Both the position numbers and the translations under genes were made by a program. A model generated the notes under the pieces. The model saw only the letters and a list, made by a program, of their open reading frames with translations. It ran no database searches and was not told the DNA's origin. Shown one piece after another: positions 1 through 10,656 of a stretch of DNA of 64,000 nucleotides. The stretch comes from Thermithiobacillus plumbiphilus. Lineage in GTDB: Bacteria > Pseudomonadota > Gammaproteobacteria > Acidithiobacillales > Thermithiobacillaceae. Each line of letters starts with the position of its first letter. Position 1 is the stretch's first letter. The stretch covers positions 1 to 64,000 of the forward strand of contig NZ_JBBPCO010000002.1 in assembly GCF_038070005.1 (NCBI RefSeq). The letters are read 5' to 3'.

Positions 1-13
1 GGCCTTCAAGCCC

Positions 14-19
14 TATAAT
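14..19 (+). promoter_or_regulatory. Candidate -10 box of the rimP-nusA-infB operon
   Basis: A perfect TATAAT lies about 60 bases before the rimP start. The matching -35 would fall at or beyond the window edge, so only half the promoter is visible. A transcript from here would begin just before the hairpin at 36-52. Confidence 0.4.
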
Positions 20-35
20 ATAGCGCGATTGAAAA

Positions 36-58
36 GTGGGCCTTGTGCCCGCTTTTTT
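36..58 (+). terminator. rimP leader hairpin with T-run (terminator or attenuator)
   Basis: GTGGGC (36-41) pairs with GCCCGC (47-52) around a 5-base loop, followed by six T. A hairpin of this look lies before rimP in many gammaproteobacteria. It either ends an upstream transcript or attenuates the rimP operon. It lies downstream of the TATAAT at 14-19, which favours a leader role. Confidence 0.6.
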
Positions 59-79
59 GTTTTAGCCCTGGAGAGGATC

Positions 80-541
80 ATGCGCACAGTCGAGAACGGC
101 AATGACCTTGAAAATCTCTTTCGGCCTACTGTGGAGCGAATGGGTTACGAGCTGGTCGACATCGAATTCGTTCGCTCTGGCCGCCAGCCGCTACTGAGGC
201 TCTATATTGGTTCTCCTCAAGGCATCACTGTGGATGACTGCGCGGCCGTAAGCCGGCAGATCGGAGCACTGCTTGATGTCGAAGATGTGATTTCGAGCGC
301 TTATCTTCTTGAGGTATCGAGTCCTGGGCTGGATCGACCCTTGAAAAGACCGGAAGATTTCGAGCGGTTCGCTGGTCATCAGGTCAGTTTACGCTTGCAC
401 TTGCCCATGGATGGGCAGCGCCGGTTTGTTGGTGAGTTACTTGGCCTGCAACAGGACTGCGTGCTGCTGAAGGTGGATCAGGATATCAAGCGCTTTCCTC
501 TGGCAGATGTTGCGAAAGCCCGGTTGGTGCCGGAGCTGTGA
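80..541 (+). CDS. rimP: Ribosome maturation factor RimP
   Basis: RimP helps assemble the 30S subunit in the cytoplasm. The 153-residue protein has the family's N-terminal alpha/beta domain (GYELVDIEFVRSG near residues 20-32), the centre (SAYLLEVSSPGLDRPL) and a C-terminal Sm-like barrel. The ATG at 80 is chosen because GGAGAGG lies just upstream and family members begin about here. An in-frame start at 29 would run through the leader hairpin. It is first in the rimP-nusA-infB operon. Identification is firm. Confidence 0.95.
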   Translation: MRTVENGNDLENLFRPTVERMGYELVDIEFVRSGRQPLLRLYIGSPQGITVDDCAAVSRQIGALLDVEDVISSAYLLEVSSPGLDRPLKRPEDFERFAGHQVSLRLHLPMDGQRRFVGELLGLQQDCVLLKVDQDIKRFPLADVAKARLVPEL

Positions 542-571
542 CGGCGGGTCCGTTCAGGACAGGAGCATGAA

Positions 572-2065
572 ATGAGTCGAGAAATACTGTTTGTGGCAGA
601 TGCGGTCGCCCGTGAGAAAGGGGTGGACAAGGAGGTCATCTTTCAAGCGCTGGAAGCCGCGCTGGTATCCGCTTCCAAGAAGAAATATGGTCAGGACCTT
701 TCCATCCAGGTCAGTATCGACCGTAAAACCGGCGAGTATTGCACGGTCCGCACCTGGGATGTCGTGGCAGACGAGGATGCCGTTACACAGCCGGAGTCGC
801 AGTTGACACTGGAGGAGGCGCAAAAGCGCAAACCCGGTGCCAGTGTTGGTGATGTGCTGCAGGAAACACTGCCTGCCGTGGATTTTGGACGCATTGCCGC
901 GCAGACCGCCAAGCAGGTGATCGTTCAGAAAGTGAGAGAGGCGGAACGCGACCAGGTCGTGGCGGACTTCTCATTGCGTCGCGGCGAGCTCATCAGTGGC
1001 GTGGTCAAGCGCATGGAGCGCGGTAGTGCCATCATTGATCTTGGTCGTACCGAGGCCTTGCTGCCGCGTGAAGAAATGATTCCGCGCGAGTCGATCCGAC
1101 CCGGCGATCGCATCCGCGCTTATCTGCAGGATGTCCGGCGTACCCAGCGTGGTCCGCAGCTCTTTCTTTCCCGCACCGCGCCAGAGTTCCTGCTCAAGCT
1201 CTTCACCCTGGAAGTTCCGGAAATTTCCAATGGCATGGTGGAGCTCAAGGGCGCCGCCCGTGATCCTGGCGTCAGGGCGAAGATCGCGGTCCGCTCAAAC
1301 GAGTCAAAGATAGATCCGGTGGGGGCCTGTGTAGGCATGCGGGGCAGCCGCGTGCAGGCCATCACCAATGAACTGGCCGGCGAGCGCGTGGATATCGTGA
1401 TCTGGGCTGCAGATCCTGCGACCTTTGTCATCAACGCGCTCTCTCCCGCAGAAGTCTCCAGCATTGTCGTGGATGAGGATCTGCACAGCATGGATGTCGT
1501 GGTGGATCCGGAACAGCTGTCCCAGGCCATTGGCCGCGGCGGGCAGAATGTCCGGCTGGCCAGTCAGCTGACCGGGTGGGAAATCAACATTCTCACCGAA
1601 ACCGAAGCTGGCGAGAAGCGCGAGAAGGAACAGGCCACATACTGTCAGCTCTTCATCGATGAACTGGATGTGGATGAGGATCTTGCTGCGGTTCTCGTGC
1701 AGGAAGGTTTTACCAGCGTGGAAGAGGTCGCCTATGTGCCTGTCTCGGAAATGTTGCAGATCGAGGGCTTTGATGAGGATATCGTCAATGAGCTGCGACG
1801 CCGGGCGCGTGATGTGCTCCTGAATCGGGCAATCGCGCAGGAAGAACAGGTTGAACTGAGTGAGCCTGCCGCCGATCTGTTATCACTGGATGGCATGAAT
1901 GAGCCGCTTGCACATCTCCTTGCCAGCAAGGGGGTGAAGACGGCCGAGGATCTGGCTGAGCTCGGCGTTGAGGAGTTGCAGGAACTGACAGAAATTGATG
2001 CAGAAAAGGCTAAAAGGCTTATTATGGCCGCTCGGGCCCCGTGGTTTGCGGAACCCGCCGAGTAA
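572..2065 (+). CDS. nusA: Transcription termination/antitermination protein NusA
   Basis: NusA binds RNA polymerase and nascent RNA and controls pausing, Rho-dependent termination and antitermination. The 497-residue length matches the E. coli protein. Visible parts are the N-terminal polymerase-binding domain (about 1-125), an S1 domain (about 135-200), two KH domains (about 230-345, with VGMRGSRV and AIGRGGQNV) and two acidic helix-hairpin repeats at the C terminus (about 365-490). It has an AGGAG ribosome site and follows rimP by 30 bases. Confidence 0.97.
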   Translation: MSREILFVADAVAREKGVDKEVIFQALEAALVSASKKKYGQDLSIQVSIDRKTGEYCTVRTWDVVADEDAVTQPESQLTLEEAQKRKPGASVGDVLQETLPAVDFGRIAAQTAKQVIVQKVREAERDQVVADFSLRRGELISGVVKRMERGSAIIDLGRTEALLPREEMIPRESIRPGDRIRAYLQDVRRTQRGPQLFLSRTAPEFLLKLFTLEVPEISNGMVELKGAARDPGVRAKIAVRSNESKIDPVGACVGMRGSRVQAITNELAGERVDIVIWAADPATFVINALSPAEVSSIVVDEDLHSMDVVVDPEQLSQAIGRGGQNVRLASQLTGWEINILTETEAGEKREKEQATYCQLFIDELDVDEDLAAVLVQEGFTSVEEVAYVPVSEMLQIEGFDEDIVNELRRRARDVLLNRAIAQEEQVELSEPAADLLSLDGMNEPLAHLLASKGVKTAEDLAELGVEELQELTEIDAEKAKRLIMAARAPWFAEPAE

Positions 2066-2126
2066 CTGCTGGAGGATTGGTCATAGGACCAATCTGGTCC
2101 GGTTGAAGATGATGCAGGAGAGGGAT

Positions 2127-4772
2127 ATGTCTTTGGTAACAGTCGCAAGTTTTGCAGAAGAGCTAAGCATGTCTGCACCCAGGTTGCTGGAGCAGTTGCG
2201 GGCTGCTGGCGTAGAAAAACGCGCTGCGGAGGACCCCCTTTCTGAGGAAGACAAGCGGCAGCTCCTGAGCTTTCTCCGGAAAACCCATGGCGAATCCGCC
2301 GCGGCTGCAGGGCCCCGGAAAATCACCCTGAAACGTACCAGCACCACGCAGATCAAGCAGACCGGGGTTTCCGGCAAGGCCCGTACGGTCAAGGTGGAAG
2401 TCCGCAAGCAAAAGGTTTACGTCAAGCGTGATTCGGTCGTGGCGGATGAGGAAGTCAGGCCCGGCGAGGATCTACCGCAGGAAAACACTGCAGTGGAGAC
2501 GGCTGGCGATGAAATGATGGCTGTTACCCATGAAGCAGCGCAGGGTGAAGCCACGGCGCAGGAGACGTCTGACGCCGTAATGGCTGATCAGACCACGCCG
2601 GAGTCCGCCGCAGAAAACGAGGCGGATGCTGTGACTGCTTCAGATACCGGAGATCTTCCTGCCGCAGCGGATGCCGCGTCGGCGGCGCAGAATCCGGAAG
2701 CTAAGGCAGCTGTTCAGGAAACCGCTGTTGCGCCTGCTGCGGCCCCAGCTGCTCCGCGCAGCGATGCGGGCGCCAGGACTGCCGGTGCCGCGCAGCGGCC
2801 GGCCGCTGCTCCTGCGCCGGCCAGCAAGGGTAAACCAAAGAAACCTGCGGGACGCAGCTTCGAGGAAGAGGAGCGCCTTCGCAAGGGGGGGAAGAAATTC
2901 GGCAGGTCTGCCGCGACGCTGGCTGACGATGCGAGCCAGATGCGCCGGCGCAAGGATGCCCGTAAGCGGGACCGTGACCGTGATCAGCTTCATGGTTTCG
3001 AAAGACCGACCAAGCCGATCATTCACGAGGTCGCCATCCCTGAAACCATCACCGTGGCAGAACTGGCCAGCCGTATGGCCGTGAAGGCAACCGAGGTCAT
3101 CCGGCAGATGATGAAGCTCGGTACCATGGCGACCATCAATCAGGTCATCGATCAGGAAACGGCAGCCATCGTGGTCGAGGAGATGGGACATACCGCCCGC
3201 CTGGTTCAGGTGGAAACCCCTGAGGATATGTTGCTGGATCGGAATGGTGGCGAGATTGCCGGCAGCCCCCGGCCACCGGTCGTTACCGTGATGGGCCATG
3301 TCGATCATGGCAAGACCTCCTTGCTGGACCGGATCCGCGAGGCCCGTGTTGCTGCCGGTGAGGCGGGTGGCATCACCCAGCATATCGGTGCCTATCACGT
3401 GCAGACCGAGAAGGGTACCGTGACCTTCCTGGATACGCCCGGCCATGAGGCCTTTACCGCCATGCGGGCTCGTGGCGCCAAGGTCACCGACATCGTGATC
3501 CTTGTGGTCGCAGCCGATGATGGGGTCATGCCGCAGACCATCGAAGCAGTCAACCATGCCAAGGCGGCTGAGGTGCCTATCGTGGTGGCGGTCAACAAGA
3601 TCGACAAGCCAGCCGCTGATCCTGACCGGGTCAAGCAGGAACTGAGCAACTATGGCGTCTTGGCCGAAGACTGGGGTGGTGATACGCAGTTCATTCCCGT
3701 ATCCGCCAAGACCGGTGACCATATCGACGACTTGCTTGACGCCGTTCTGCTGCAGGCGGAAGTGATGGAGCTAAGGGCGCCGGAGCAGGGACCGGCGCAT
3801 GGTGTGGTCATCGAGTCCCGGCTTGATCGTGGCCGCGGTCCGGTGGCAACCATTCTGGTCAAGACCGGCACCCTGAATCTGGGCGATGTCATCCTTGCCG
3901 GTGCGGAATTCGGTCGTGTTCGCGCCATGCACGATGACCGGGGGGCGGCCATCAAGTCCGCTGGCCCGAGTATTCCTGTGGAGGTCCTTGGTCTTTCCAA
4001 TGCTCCGGCCGTGGGTGAAGAGGTCGTGGTGGTTGCGGATGAGCGCAAGGCCCGCGAGATTGCCCTGTTCAGACAGGGCAAGTTCCGCGAGGTCAAGCTT
4101 GCCAACAGCCAGAAGGCCAAGCTGGACCAGATGTTCGAGCAGATGCAGGAAGGGCAGGTCAATACCCTGAACCTGGTCATCAAGGCGGACGTACAAGGCT
4201 CGGCAGAAGCCTTGCGTGATTCGCTGGAACGTCTGTCCACGAGCGAGGTCCGAGTACATGTGATTCACAGCGGTGTCGGTGGCATCACGGAAACGGACGT
4301 GAATCTGGCCAGCGCTTCGCAGGCTGTCGTCATTGGATTCAATGTCCGGGCCGATGCATCCGCCCGTCGTCTGGTCGAGCAGGAAGGCGTGGATGTTCAT
4401 TATTACAATGTCATCTACGATGCCGTCAACGAGATCAAGGCCGCCATGAGCGGCATGCTGGCCCCCGAGATCCGGGAAAATGTGCTTGGCCATGCCCAGA
4501 TCCGGCAGGTGTTCAGGGTTCCCAAGGCGGGCGCCATTGCCGGTTGTATGATCACCGATGGCGTGATCAGGCGCGGTGCCCATGCCCGGGTGCTCCGGGA
4601 TTCGGTGGTGATATTCTCGGGAGACTTCGACTCCCTGCGCCGCTTCAAGGATGACGTCCGCGAGGTGCGCGAAGGATTCGAGTGTGGTATCGGCCTGAAG
4701 AATTTCAACGATATCAAGGAGGGCGATGTGATCGAAGCTTATGAAACGGTAGAGGTCGCTCGCACAATCTGA
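2127..4772 (+). CDS. infB: Translation initiation factor IF-2
   Basis: IF-2 is the GTPase that places fMet-tRNA on the 30S subunit. The 881-residue protein has the IF2 N-terminal domain at residues 1-55 and a long Ala/Glu-rich linker (about 100-290). The G domain carries GHVDHGKT near 390, DTPGHE near 436 and NKID near 490, followed by domains II-IV. The ATG at 2127 follows AGGAGAGGG. The frame is open upstream into nusA, but that extension does not resemble IF-2. Confidence 0.97.
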   Translation: MSLVTVASFAEELSMSAPRLLEQLRAAGVEKRAAEDPLSEEDKRQLLSFLRKTHGESAAAAGPRKITLKRTSTTQIKQTGVSGKARTVKVEVRKQKVYVKRDSVVADEEVRPGEDLPQENTAVETAGDEMMAVTHEAAQGEATAQETSDAVMADQTTPESAAENEADAVTASDTGDLPAAADAASAAQNPEAKAAVQETAVAPAAAPAAPRSDAGARTAGAAQRPAAAPAPASKGKPKKPAGRSFEEEERLRKGGKKFGRSAATLADDASQMRRRKDARKRDRDRDQLHGFERPTKPIIHEVAIPETITVAELASRMAVKATEVIRQMMKLGTMATINQVIDQETAAIVVEEMGHTARLVQVETPEDMLLDRNGGEIAGSPRPPVVTVMGHVDHGKTSLLDRIREARVAAGEAGGITQHIGAYHVQTEKGTVTFLDTPGHEAFTAMRARGAKVTDIVILVVAADDGVMPQTIEAVNHAKAAEVPIVVAVNKIDKPAADPDRVKQELSNYGVLAEDWGGDTQFIPVSAKTGDHIDDLLDAVLLQAEVMELRAPEQGPAHGVVIESRLDRGRGPVATILVKTGTLNLGDVILAGAEFGRVRAMHDDRGAAIKSAGPSIPVEVLGLSNAPAVGEEVVVVADERKAREIALFRQGKFREVKLANSQKAKLDQMFEQMQEGQVNTLNLVIKADVQGSAEALRDSLERLSTSEVRVHVIHSGVGGITETDVNLASASQAVVIGFNVRADASARRLVEQEGVDVHYYNVIYDAVNEIKAAMSGMLAPEIRENVLGHAQIRQVFRVPKAGAIAGCMITDGVIRRGAHARVLRDSVVIFSGDFDSLRRFKDDVREVREGFECGIGLKNFNDIKEGDVIEAYETVEVARTI

Positions 4773-4773
4773 C

Positions 4774-5154
4774 ATGCCCAAGGAATTTAGCCGTTCACGG
4801 CGGGTTGGCCACCTGCTGCAGCAGGAGATTGCCGCGATACTGCCCGAGGTCCGTGATGTACGGGCCGGACAGGGCATTCTCCCCACCATCAGTGGCGTGG
4901 ATCTGTCACCGGACATGAAGTCGGCCCGCATCTTCTTCAGCGTGATGACGGGACCGGAGCACGCAGAGGATGTGCGCCAGGCCCTGCAGAATGCCAGTGG
5001 ATACATACGCCACCAGCTCGGCAGGCGGCTTGATCTGCGCCGCATTCCAAACCTTGTCTTTGCCTATGACACGAGCTTCGACGAGGGCGCGCATATGTCG
5101 CGCCTGCTGCATGATGCCCGGCGGATGTCAGACCAGGATGAGGTGGATGAGTGA
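4774..5154 (+). CDS. rbfA: Ribosome-binding factor A
   Basis: RbfA binds immature 30S subunits and helps 16S rRNA 5'-end processing and cold adaptation. The 126-residue protein shows the KH-like fold of the family, including the N-terminal R-V-x-x-LLQQEIA segment and VDLSPDMKSARIFFSV near residues 46-62. It begins one base after the infB stop, so translation is probably coupled. Confidence 0.95.
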   Translation: MPKEFSRSRRVGHLLQQEIAAILPEVRDVRAGQGILPTISGVDLSPDMKSARIFFSVMTGPEHAEDVRQALQNASGYIRHQLGRRLDLRRIPNLVFAYDTSFDEGAHMSRLLHDARRMSDQDEVDE

Positions 5155-5215
5155 GTCCGTACTATCTGGCGGGTGAGGCAGGGGCTTTGTCCCGTGGCGT
5201 TCCCGGCCTGATTCG

Positions 5216-6157
5216 ATGGACATGGCGTTGGCGCCGGAGCAGGTTGTGAAGGACGGTATCCTGCTGCTGGACAAGCCGCTGGGCATCAGTTCCAACCGGG
5301 CATTGCAGCAGGCCAAGCGCCTTCTGGGGCTGAAGAAGGCCGGGCACACCGGCAGTCTCGATCCGCTGGCCAGTGGTCTGTTGCCCCTGTGTTTTGGTGA
5401 GGCGACCAAGTTCTCGCAGTTTCTGCTGGACGCCGACAAGGTGTACCGGGCCACATTCAGGCTTGGTGTGTCCACCACTACCGGGGATGCCGAAGGTGAG
5501 GTGCTGAACACCCGTTCGGTGCGACTGGTCGAGGATGTTCTGCACCGGGCCATGGCCAGCCTGCGAGGGGAAATCCTGCAGGTACCGCCGATGTATTCCG
5601 CCCTGAAGCATCAGGGACGGCCCTTGTACGAGCTGGCCCGCGAGGGCATCGAGATCATTCGTGAGCCGCGCCGGGTGCGAATTCACCGCTTCGACCTGCT
5701 TGCCATGGGCGAGGATACCCTCGACGTGGAAGTGGCCTGTTCCAAGGGAACCTATATCCGCAGCCTTGCTGTGGATCTGGGCGAAATCCTCGGTTGTGGC
5801 GCTCATGTCAGCGCCTTGCGGCGTCTGGCCTCCGGTCCTTTCCGGATCGAGCAGGCGCTGACGCTGGATGAGCTGGCCCTGGCAGGACCCGCTGCGGCGG
5901 GCATGCTGCTGGCAGTTGATCAGGTGCTTTCGCATCTGCCGGCGGTGTTTCTTGACGAGGCGGAGGCCAGGGCCATCGTGCTCGGTCAGAAGCTACGCCA
6001 GCCCGGTGGCGAAACGTTTTCAGGCGCCGTCCGGCTTTATGGTCCGGACAAGGTCTTTCTGGGCCTTGGAGAGGCTGCCGGGGAGGGTCGGATCGCGCCG
6101 CGGCGCCTGCTGCAGCAAATAAGCTGTTGTGGGAACAAGGGGCCGCACGTACAATAA
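5216..6157 (+). CDS. truB: tRNA pseudouridine(55) synthase TruB
   Basis: TruB makes pseudouridine 55 in the T-loop of tRNAs. The catalytic motif GHTGSLDPLASGLL contains the nucleophilic Asp near residue 48; KVYRA, PPMYSALK and CSKGTYIRSL are other family blocks. The 313 residues include a C-terminal PUA-like domain. An in-frame stop at 5174 limits the start to the ATG at 5216 or 5222. Neither has a clear ribosome site, so coupling to rbfA is likely. Confidence 0.95.
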   Translation: MDMALAPEQVVKDGILLLDKPLGISSNRALQQAKRLLGLKKAGHTGSLDPLASGLLPLCFGEATKFSQFLLDADKVYRATFRLGVSTTTGDAEGEVLNTRSVRLVEDVLHRAMASLRGEILQVPPMYSALKHQGRPLYELAREGIEIIREPRRVRIHRFDLLAMGEDTLDVEVACSKGTYIRSLAVDLGEILGCGAHVSALRRLASGPFRIEQALTLDELALAGPAAAGMLLAVDQVLSHLPAVFLDEAEARAIVLGQKLRQPGGETFSGAVRLYGPDKVFLGLGEAAGEGRIAPRRLLQQISCCGNKGPHVQ

Positions 6158-6193
6158 CAATTTGCATTCGAGTTTGCTTAAAGGAGATGTAGC

Positions 6194-6463
6194 ATGGCGA
6201 TGAGCGCCGAAACCAAAGCTGGCGTGGTACAGAATTATCAGACGCATCCGGGCGATACCGGATCTCCGGAAGTGCAGGTTGCCCTGTTGACCGCGCGGAT
6301 CGAGGATCTGTCGGGTCATTTCAAGGCCCATAGCCATGATCATCATTCCCGTCAGGGCTTGTTGAAAATGGTTGGCCAGCGTCGCAAGCTGCTCGATTAT
6401 CTTCGGCGTACGGATGTGAATCGCTATCGTAGCCTGATCGAGCGTCTGGGCCTGCGCAAATAA
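6194..6463 (+). CDS. rpsO: 30S ribosomal protein S15
   Basis: The 89-residue protein matches S15 throughout, with [16 protein letters not shown] and the RRKLLDYL segment. S15 binds the central domain of 16S rRNA. AAGGAGAT sits 8 bases before the ATG. The rpsO-pnp pair that follows is the usual arrangement. In other bacteria S15 represses its own translation through its leader; no such structure was checked here. Confidence 0.97.
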   Translation: MAMSAETKAGVVQNYQTHPGDTGSPEVQVALLTARIEDLSGHFKAHSHDHHSRQGLLKMVGQRRKLLDYLRRTDVNRYRSLIERLGLRK

Positions 6464-6476
6464 AAGGGGAAAGAGC

Positions 6477-8555
6477 TTGACCGTATATCGCCAAAGCATT
6501 TCCTTGGGGGGAAGGACCCTCACCCTAGAGACTGGTCGCATGGCTCGCCAGGCCGATGGCGCAGTATTGGTCAGCCTGGATGACACGGTCGTGCTGGTCA
6601 CGGCAGTTGGCCGCAAGGAGGTCAAGCCTGGCCAGGATTTCTTTCCTCTGACCGTGAACTACCAGGAAAAGAGCTTTGCAGCCGGCAAGATCCCGGGCGG
6701 TTTCTTCAAGCGCGAAGGTCGGCCGAGCGAGAAGGAAACCCTGACCTCGCGCCTGACGGATCGTCCGCTGCGTCCGCTCTTCCCCAAGGGATTCCTCAAC
6801 GAGGTGCAGGTCATCGCGACGGTGTTGTCCGTGGATCAGAACAATGATCCGGACATTCCCGCGATGATAGGCGCTTCCGCTGCGCTGGCGATCTCCGGTC
6901 TGCCCTTCGATGGTCCCATCGGCGCTGCCCGCGTGGGATACGTGAATGACGAATTCGTCCTGAATCCCACCTATGCGCAACTGGCCGATTCCCGGATGGA
7001 CCTGGTAGTGGCAGGCACGCGTGATGCCGTGATCATGGTGGAATCCGAGGCCAGCGAGTTACCGGAAGACCTCATGCTGGAGGCGATTCTCTTCGGGCAC
7101 CGGGAAATGCAGTCGGTGATCGAGCTGATCCAGCAGCTGGCGGCGGAAGCTGGCAAACCGCGCTGGGAATGGCAGCCTGCCCCGAAGGATGAGAGTCTGC
7201 AGGCCGAGCTGGTTGCCCGAGCCAGTGCGGCCGTGACCGAGGCCTATGGCATTCGCGAGAAGCAGGCCCGTCATGCGCGTCTCGAGCAGATCCGTGAGGA
7301 GCTCGTTGCGGAACTGGCGCCAGAGGATGCCGCGCGCGCGGAGGCCGTCCGCAAGGAATTCCACAGCCTGGAGAAGTCCGTGGTCCGGGGCCGCATCCTG
7401 GCCGGCCAGCCGCGCATCGATGGGCGCGATACCCGCACGGTGCGGCCGATCAGCATCGACGTTGGCGTGCTGCCGCGCACGCATGGTTCCGCACTCTTTA
7501 CCCGCGGCGAGACTCAGGCCATGGTGGTGGCGACTCTCGGAACCAAGCACGATCAGCAGATCATCGATGCGCTGCAGGGGGAAATGCGTGAGCGGTTCAT
7601 GCTGCACTACAATTTCCCGCCCTATTCCACCGGTGAAACGGGCATGGTGGGTAGCCCGAAACGGCGCGAAATCGGTCATGGTCGTCTGGCCAAGCGCGCG
7701 GTGGCCCAGGTCCTGCCCTCTGAATCCGAGTTTCCCTATGCGATGCGCGTCGTCTCGGAGATCCTGGAATCCAATGGATCGTCCAGCATGGCAAGCGTCT
7801 GCGGCGCCTCGCTGGCGCTGATGGATGCCGCGGTACCCATCAAGGCGCCGGTGGCGGGTATTGCCATGGGCCTGATCAAGGATGGTGACAAGTTCGCTGT
7901 CCTGACAGACATCCTGGGTGATGAAGATCATCTCGGTGACATGGATTTCAAGGTGGCCGGGACCGCCCGGGGCGTGACCGCCTTGCAGATGGACATCAAG
8001 ATCCAGGGCATTACCCGCGAGATCCTGTCCCAGGCCCTGGCCCAGGCCCAGGAAGGCCGCATGCATATCCTGGGCAAGATGAATGAAGCCCTGCCGCATG
8101 CCCGCACGGACCTGTCCATGCATGCCCCACGCATCATCTCGATGCGCATCAACCCGGAAAAGATCCGCGACGTGATCGGGCCTGGCGGCAAGATCATCCG
8201 CGGGATCATCGAGGAAACCGGGGCATCCATCGATATCCAGGATGATGGCACCGTGCAGATTGCGTCGGTGGATGGGGAGGCTGGCATGGCTGCCCGCCGC
8301 CGCATCGAGCTGATCACGGCCGATGTCGAGGTTGGACGCATCTACGAAGGCAAGGTCGTGAAGATCATGGATTTCGGTGCCTTTGTGAATATCCTGCCTG
8401 GTCGAGATGGCCTGGTGCATATCTCTGAAATCAGCAATGAGCGCGTGGCCAACGTCCAGGATCACCTCAAGGAAGGTGACATGATCCGCGTCAAGGTGCT
8501 GGAAGTGGATCGCCAGGGCAAGATCAAGCTGAGCTTGAAGCGGGTGGATGCCTGA
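6477..8555 (+). CDS. pnp: Polynucleotide phosphorylase (TTG start)
   Basis: PNPase degrades RNA 3' to 5' using phosphate and is a degradosome component. The 692-residue protein has two RNase PH domains (about 1-220 and 310-540), a KH domain ([10 protein letters not shown] near 562-571) and a C-terminal S1 domain (about 615-690). The start is read as TTG at 6477, preceded by GGGGAAAG; the first ATG (6540) would delete the first 21 residues, which are conserved in the family. A strong terminator follows. Confidence 0.96.
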   Translation: MTVYRQSISLGGRTLTLETGRMARQADGAVLVSLDDTVVLVTAVGRKEVKPGQDFFPLTVNYQEKSFAAGKIPGGFFKREGRPSEKETLTSRLTDRPLRPLFPKGFLNEVQVIATVLSVDQNNDPDIPAMIGASAALAISGLPFDGPIGAARVGYVNDEFVLNPTYAQLADSRMDLVVAGTRDAVIMVESEASELPEDLMLEAILFGHREMQSVIELIQQLAAEAGKPRWEWQPAPKDESLQAELVARASAAVTEAYGIREKQARHARLEQIREELVAELAPEDAARAEAVRKEFHSLEKSVVRGRILAGQPRIDGRDTRTVRPISIDVGVLPRTHGSALFTRGETQAMVVATLGTKHDQQIIDALQGEMRERFMLHYNFPPYSTGETGMVGSPKRREIGHGRLAKRAVAQVLPSESEFPYAMRVVSEILESNGSSSMASVCGASLALMDAAVPIKAPVAGIAMGLIKDGDKFAVLTDILGDEDHLGDMDFKVAGTARGVTALQMDIKIQGITREILSQALAQAQEGRMHILGKMNEALPHARTDLSMHAPRIISMRINPEKIRDVIGPGGKIIRGIIEETGASIDIQDDGTVQIASVDGEAGMAARRRIELITADVEVGRIYEGKVVKIMDFGAFVNILPGRDGLVHISEISNERVANVQDHLKEGDMIRVKVLEVDRQGKIKLSLKRVDA

Positions 8556-8572
8556 ATCTGGGATTTCCGCCT

Positions 8573-8606
8573 AAAAGGCGTCGGGTTCGCCCGGCGCCTT
8601 TTTATT
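8573..8606 (+). terminator. Rho-independent terminator after pnp
   Basis: A 13-pair stem (8573-8585 with 8590-8602) closed by the stable loop TTCG, with A-rich 5' and T-rich 3' flanks. It ends the rimP-pnp gene group 18 bases after the pnp stop. Confidence 0.9.
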
Positions 8607-8627
8607 TTGGGTCGAGGTGAGTGGGGA

Positions 8628-9884
8628 ATGAGTGCGGAGTTGTATGAAGAATTGCCCTATGAACGGACGATTCTGGAAAATGGCGTTGAGGTCCTCTCGA
8701 TGCCGGTACCACATGCGCGAAGCGTGGTGCTGGGCTTCTGGCTTGAAAACGGCAGCCGGTATCAATCCCCTGAGGAGGATGGCTTTGCGCATCTGTTGGA
8801 GCACATGCTTTTCAAGGGCGGCGATCATCTCGATGCGGCGGCTCTGAGCGACGCCATGGAACCGCTGGGGGGCAACATCAATGCCTACACGGACCGGGAG
8901 CTCACGGTATATCACGCCACCGTGCTGAGTGAGGATCTGCCGGCCGCCTTTGGCATCCTGCAGGAGCTGGTGGTGCATGCCTCGCTGCCGGCCAGTGAGC
9001 TGGCGCTGGAAAAGCGGGTGGTGGCCCAGGAGGCCGCCATGGTGGCCGAAGATCCCGAGGAATGGGTGCAGGAGGAACTGAGCCGGCGCATGTGGGGCGG
9101 TCATCCCCTGGGCTGGCCCATTCTGGGACGCAGCAGCATCATTCGGCGCGCCAGCCGGGCCCGGCTGCTGGATTATTACCGCCGTCACTATGTTGGAAAG
9201 CGACTGAAGGTGGTTGCGGCCGGTCAGGTGGATCATGCGACACTGCTGGCACTGGCACAACAGGGTCTCAATGCCTTGGCAGCTGGAGATCCGGTGCCCG
9301 GTACCGAGCAGCCGCGCTTCATGCCCGGGCGATATCGTCTGAAACGCCAGACCCTGCAGGCGCATCTGGCCTGGGCCGCTGCGGGCTTTGCCGTGGATGC
9401 GCCCGAATATTATGTGGCGAGCATGGCCAATCTGATTCTGGGCGGAAGCAGTGGCAGCCGGCTGTTTCGCGAGATCCGCGAGCGTCTGGGGCTGGCCTAC
9501 TCGGTATACTCCCAGTTGGAGTTCTACCGGGATTCGGGTGAGTGGCGGATTTATGCGGGAGCCAATGCCAGTGACTGGCAGCGATGCGAGCAGGCAGTTG
9601 GGGCCGTATTGCAGACGCTCATTCAGGAGGGGCCGACGCCAGATGAGATGGAGCGCTCCCGGCGTCATCTGCGTGCCCAGCTCCTCATGAGCCTGGAGGA
9701 TGTCGAGGCGCGGATGTCGCGCCTGGCGCGTCAGCGCATTTATCTTGGCAGGACCGTGCCGGTGACCGAATCACTGGCGCAACTCGATGCGGTGCGGCCG
9801 GAGCAGATCAGCACTCTCCTGCGGGCACAATGGGCGAACCTCTGTCAGATCGTTTGCCTGCCAGTCAGTCGCCGCGAGAGCTAG
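8628..9884 (+). CDS. M16 family zinc peptidase (processing-peptidase-like)
   Basis: An insulinase/pitrilysin-family protease of 418 residues. The inverted zinc motif HLLEH is near residue 55, with the downstream conserved Glu region near 130 (LALEKRVVAQE). The C-terminal half is the usual inactive paired domain with the R-x-x-LGLAYSV segment. ATG 8628 follows GTGGGGA; an earlier TTG lies inside the pnp terminator and is rejected. No signal peptide is seen. It resembles PqqL/mitochondrial-processing-peptidase-like bacterial proteins; the substrate is unknown. Its end overlaps gloB by 4 bases, tail to tail. Confidence 0.9.
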   Translation: MSAELYEELPYERTILENGVEVLSMPVPHARSVVLGFWLENGSRYQSPEEDGFAHLLEHMLFKGGDHLDAAALSDAMEPLGGNINAYTDRELTVYHATVLSEDLPAAFGILQELVVHASLPASELALEKRVVAQEAAMVAEDPEEWVQEELSRRMWGGHPLGWPILGRSSIIRRASRARLLDYYRRHYVGKRLKVVAAGQVDHATLLALAQQGLNALAAGDPVPGTEQPRFMPGRYRLKRQTLQAHLAWAAAGFAVDAPEYYVASMANLILGGSSGSRLFREIRERLGLAYSVYSQLEFYRDSGEWRIYAGANASDWQRCEQAVGAVLQTLIQEGPTPDEMERSRRHLRAQLLMSLEDVEARMSRLARQRIYLGRTVPVTESLAQLDAVRPEQISTLLRAQWANLCQIVCLPVSRRES

Positions 9885-10639
9885 AACTGATCCTTCCAGC
9901 GGCGCAGGGCGGCAAAGACGGCGACAGGGTCAGTGATGTCGCATGACGGATCAAAGGTCCGGGCGGCTTTCTGAACCGCTGCAATCCGGGTGCGCAGGAA
10001 CGGATTGCCGTCTTGCTCGATGTCCATGCGGGAAGGGATGCTGGGCAGGCCGGCCTTGCGTATCGAGCTGACTTCTCGCTCGCGGTCCAAAAGCGCGGCA
10101 TTGTCTGGCTCGACATGCCGGGCGAATCGTAGATTGGACAATGTATATTCGTGGGCACAGTACACTCGGGTATCGCCTGGCAGGCTGCCGAGGCGTTCGA
10201 GGCTGTCGTGCATCTGCGCCGGCGTGCCTTCGAAGAGCCGGCCACAGCCGGCGGAGAACAGGGTGTCGCCGCAGAACAGGGCATCCTCGACCAGGTAAGC
10301 CACATGATCCAGGGTATGGCCGGGTACCGCGATGACCTCCATGGGGATGCCTTCGATGAGCTGTCTGCCTGCCGAGAGGGGATGGGTCAGTCCTGGGGTC
10401 CGTTGGCGTGGACCATAAACCGGGATAGCATAGTGAGCAGCAAGCTCACGCACGCCGCCCACGTGATCGGCATGGTGATGCGTGACAAGAATGGCCGCGG
10501 GTGCATGTCCGGTCTTTTGCAGATAGTCATGTACCGGACCGGCATCGCCGGGATCGACGATGAATACACCCGAACCGCCGGCCCGAAAGCAAAAGATGTA
10601 GTTGTCCGCAAAAGCGGGCAGTAGATCGACATTTACCAT
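9881..10639 (-). CDS. gloB: Hydroxyacylglutathione hydrolase (glyoxalase II)
   Basis: Glyoxalase II hydrolyses S-lactoylglutathione to lactate and glutathione, completing methylglyoxal detoxification. The 252-residue protein has the metallo-beta-lactamase metal motif THHHADH near residues 53-59, the later ligands PGHTLDH and FCGDTLF, and YCAHEYT. The C-terminal HAGH domain with NPFLR binds glutathione. It is divergent from the yafS-rnhA-dnaQ genes, the same neighbourhood as in E. coli. Confidence 0.95.
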   Translation of the reverse strand: MVNVDLLPAFADNYIFCFRAGGSGVFIVDPGDAGPVHDYLQKTGHAPAAILVTHHHADHVGGVRELAAHYAIPVYGPRQRTPGLTHPLSAGRQLIEGIPMEVIAVPGHTLDHVAYLVEDALFCGDTLFSAGCGRLFEGTPAQMHDSLERLGSLPGDTRVYCAHEYTLSNLRFARHVEPDNAALLDREREVSSIRKAGLPSIPSRMDIEQDGNPFLRTRIAAVQKAARTFDPSCDITDPVAVFAALRRWKDQF

Positions 10640-10656
10640 GATAGTGCCTCCAGGGG

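Noticed and set aside
3771-5045. Open frame of 424 codons antisense to infB and rbfA
   Set aside because: No family features; the opposite strand encodes conserved translation factors.
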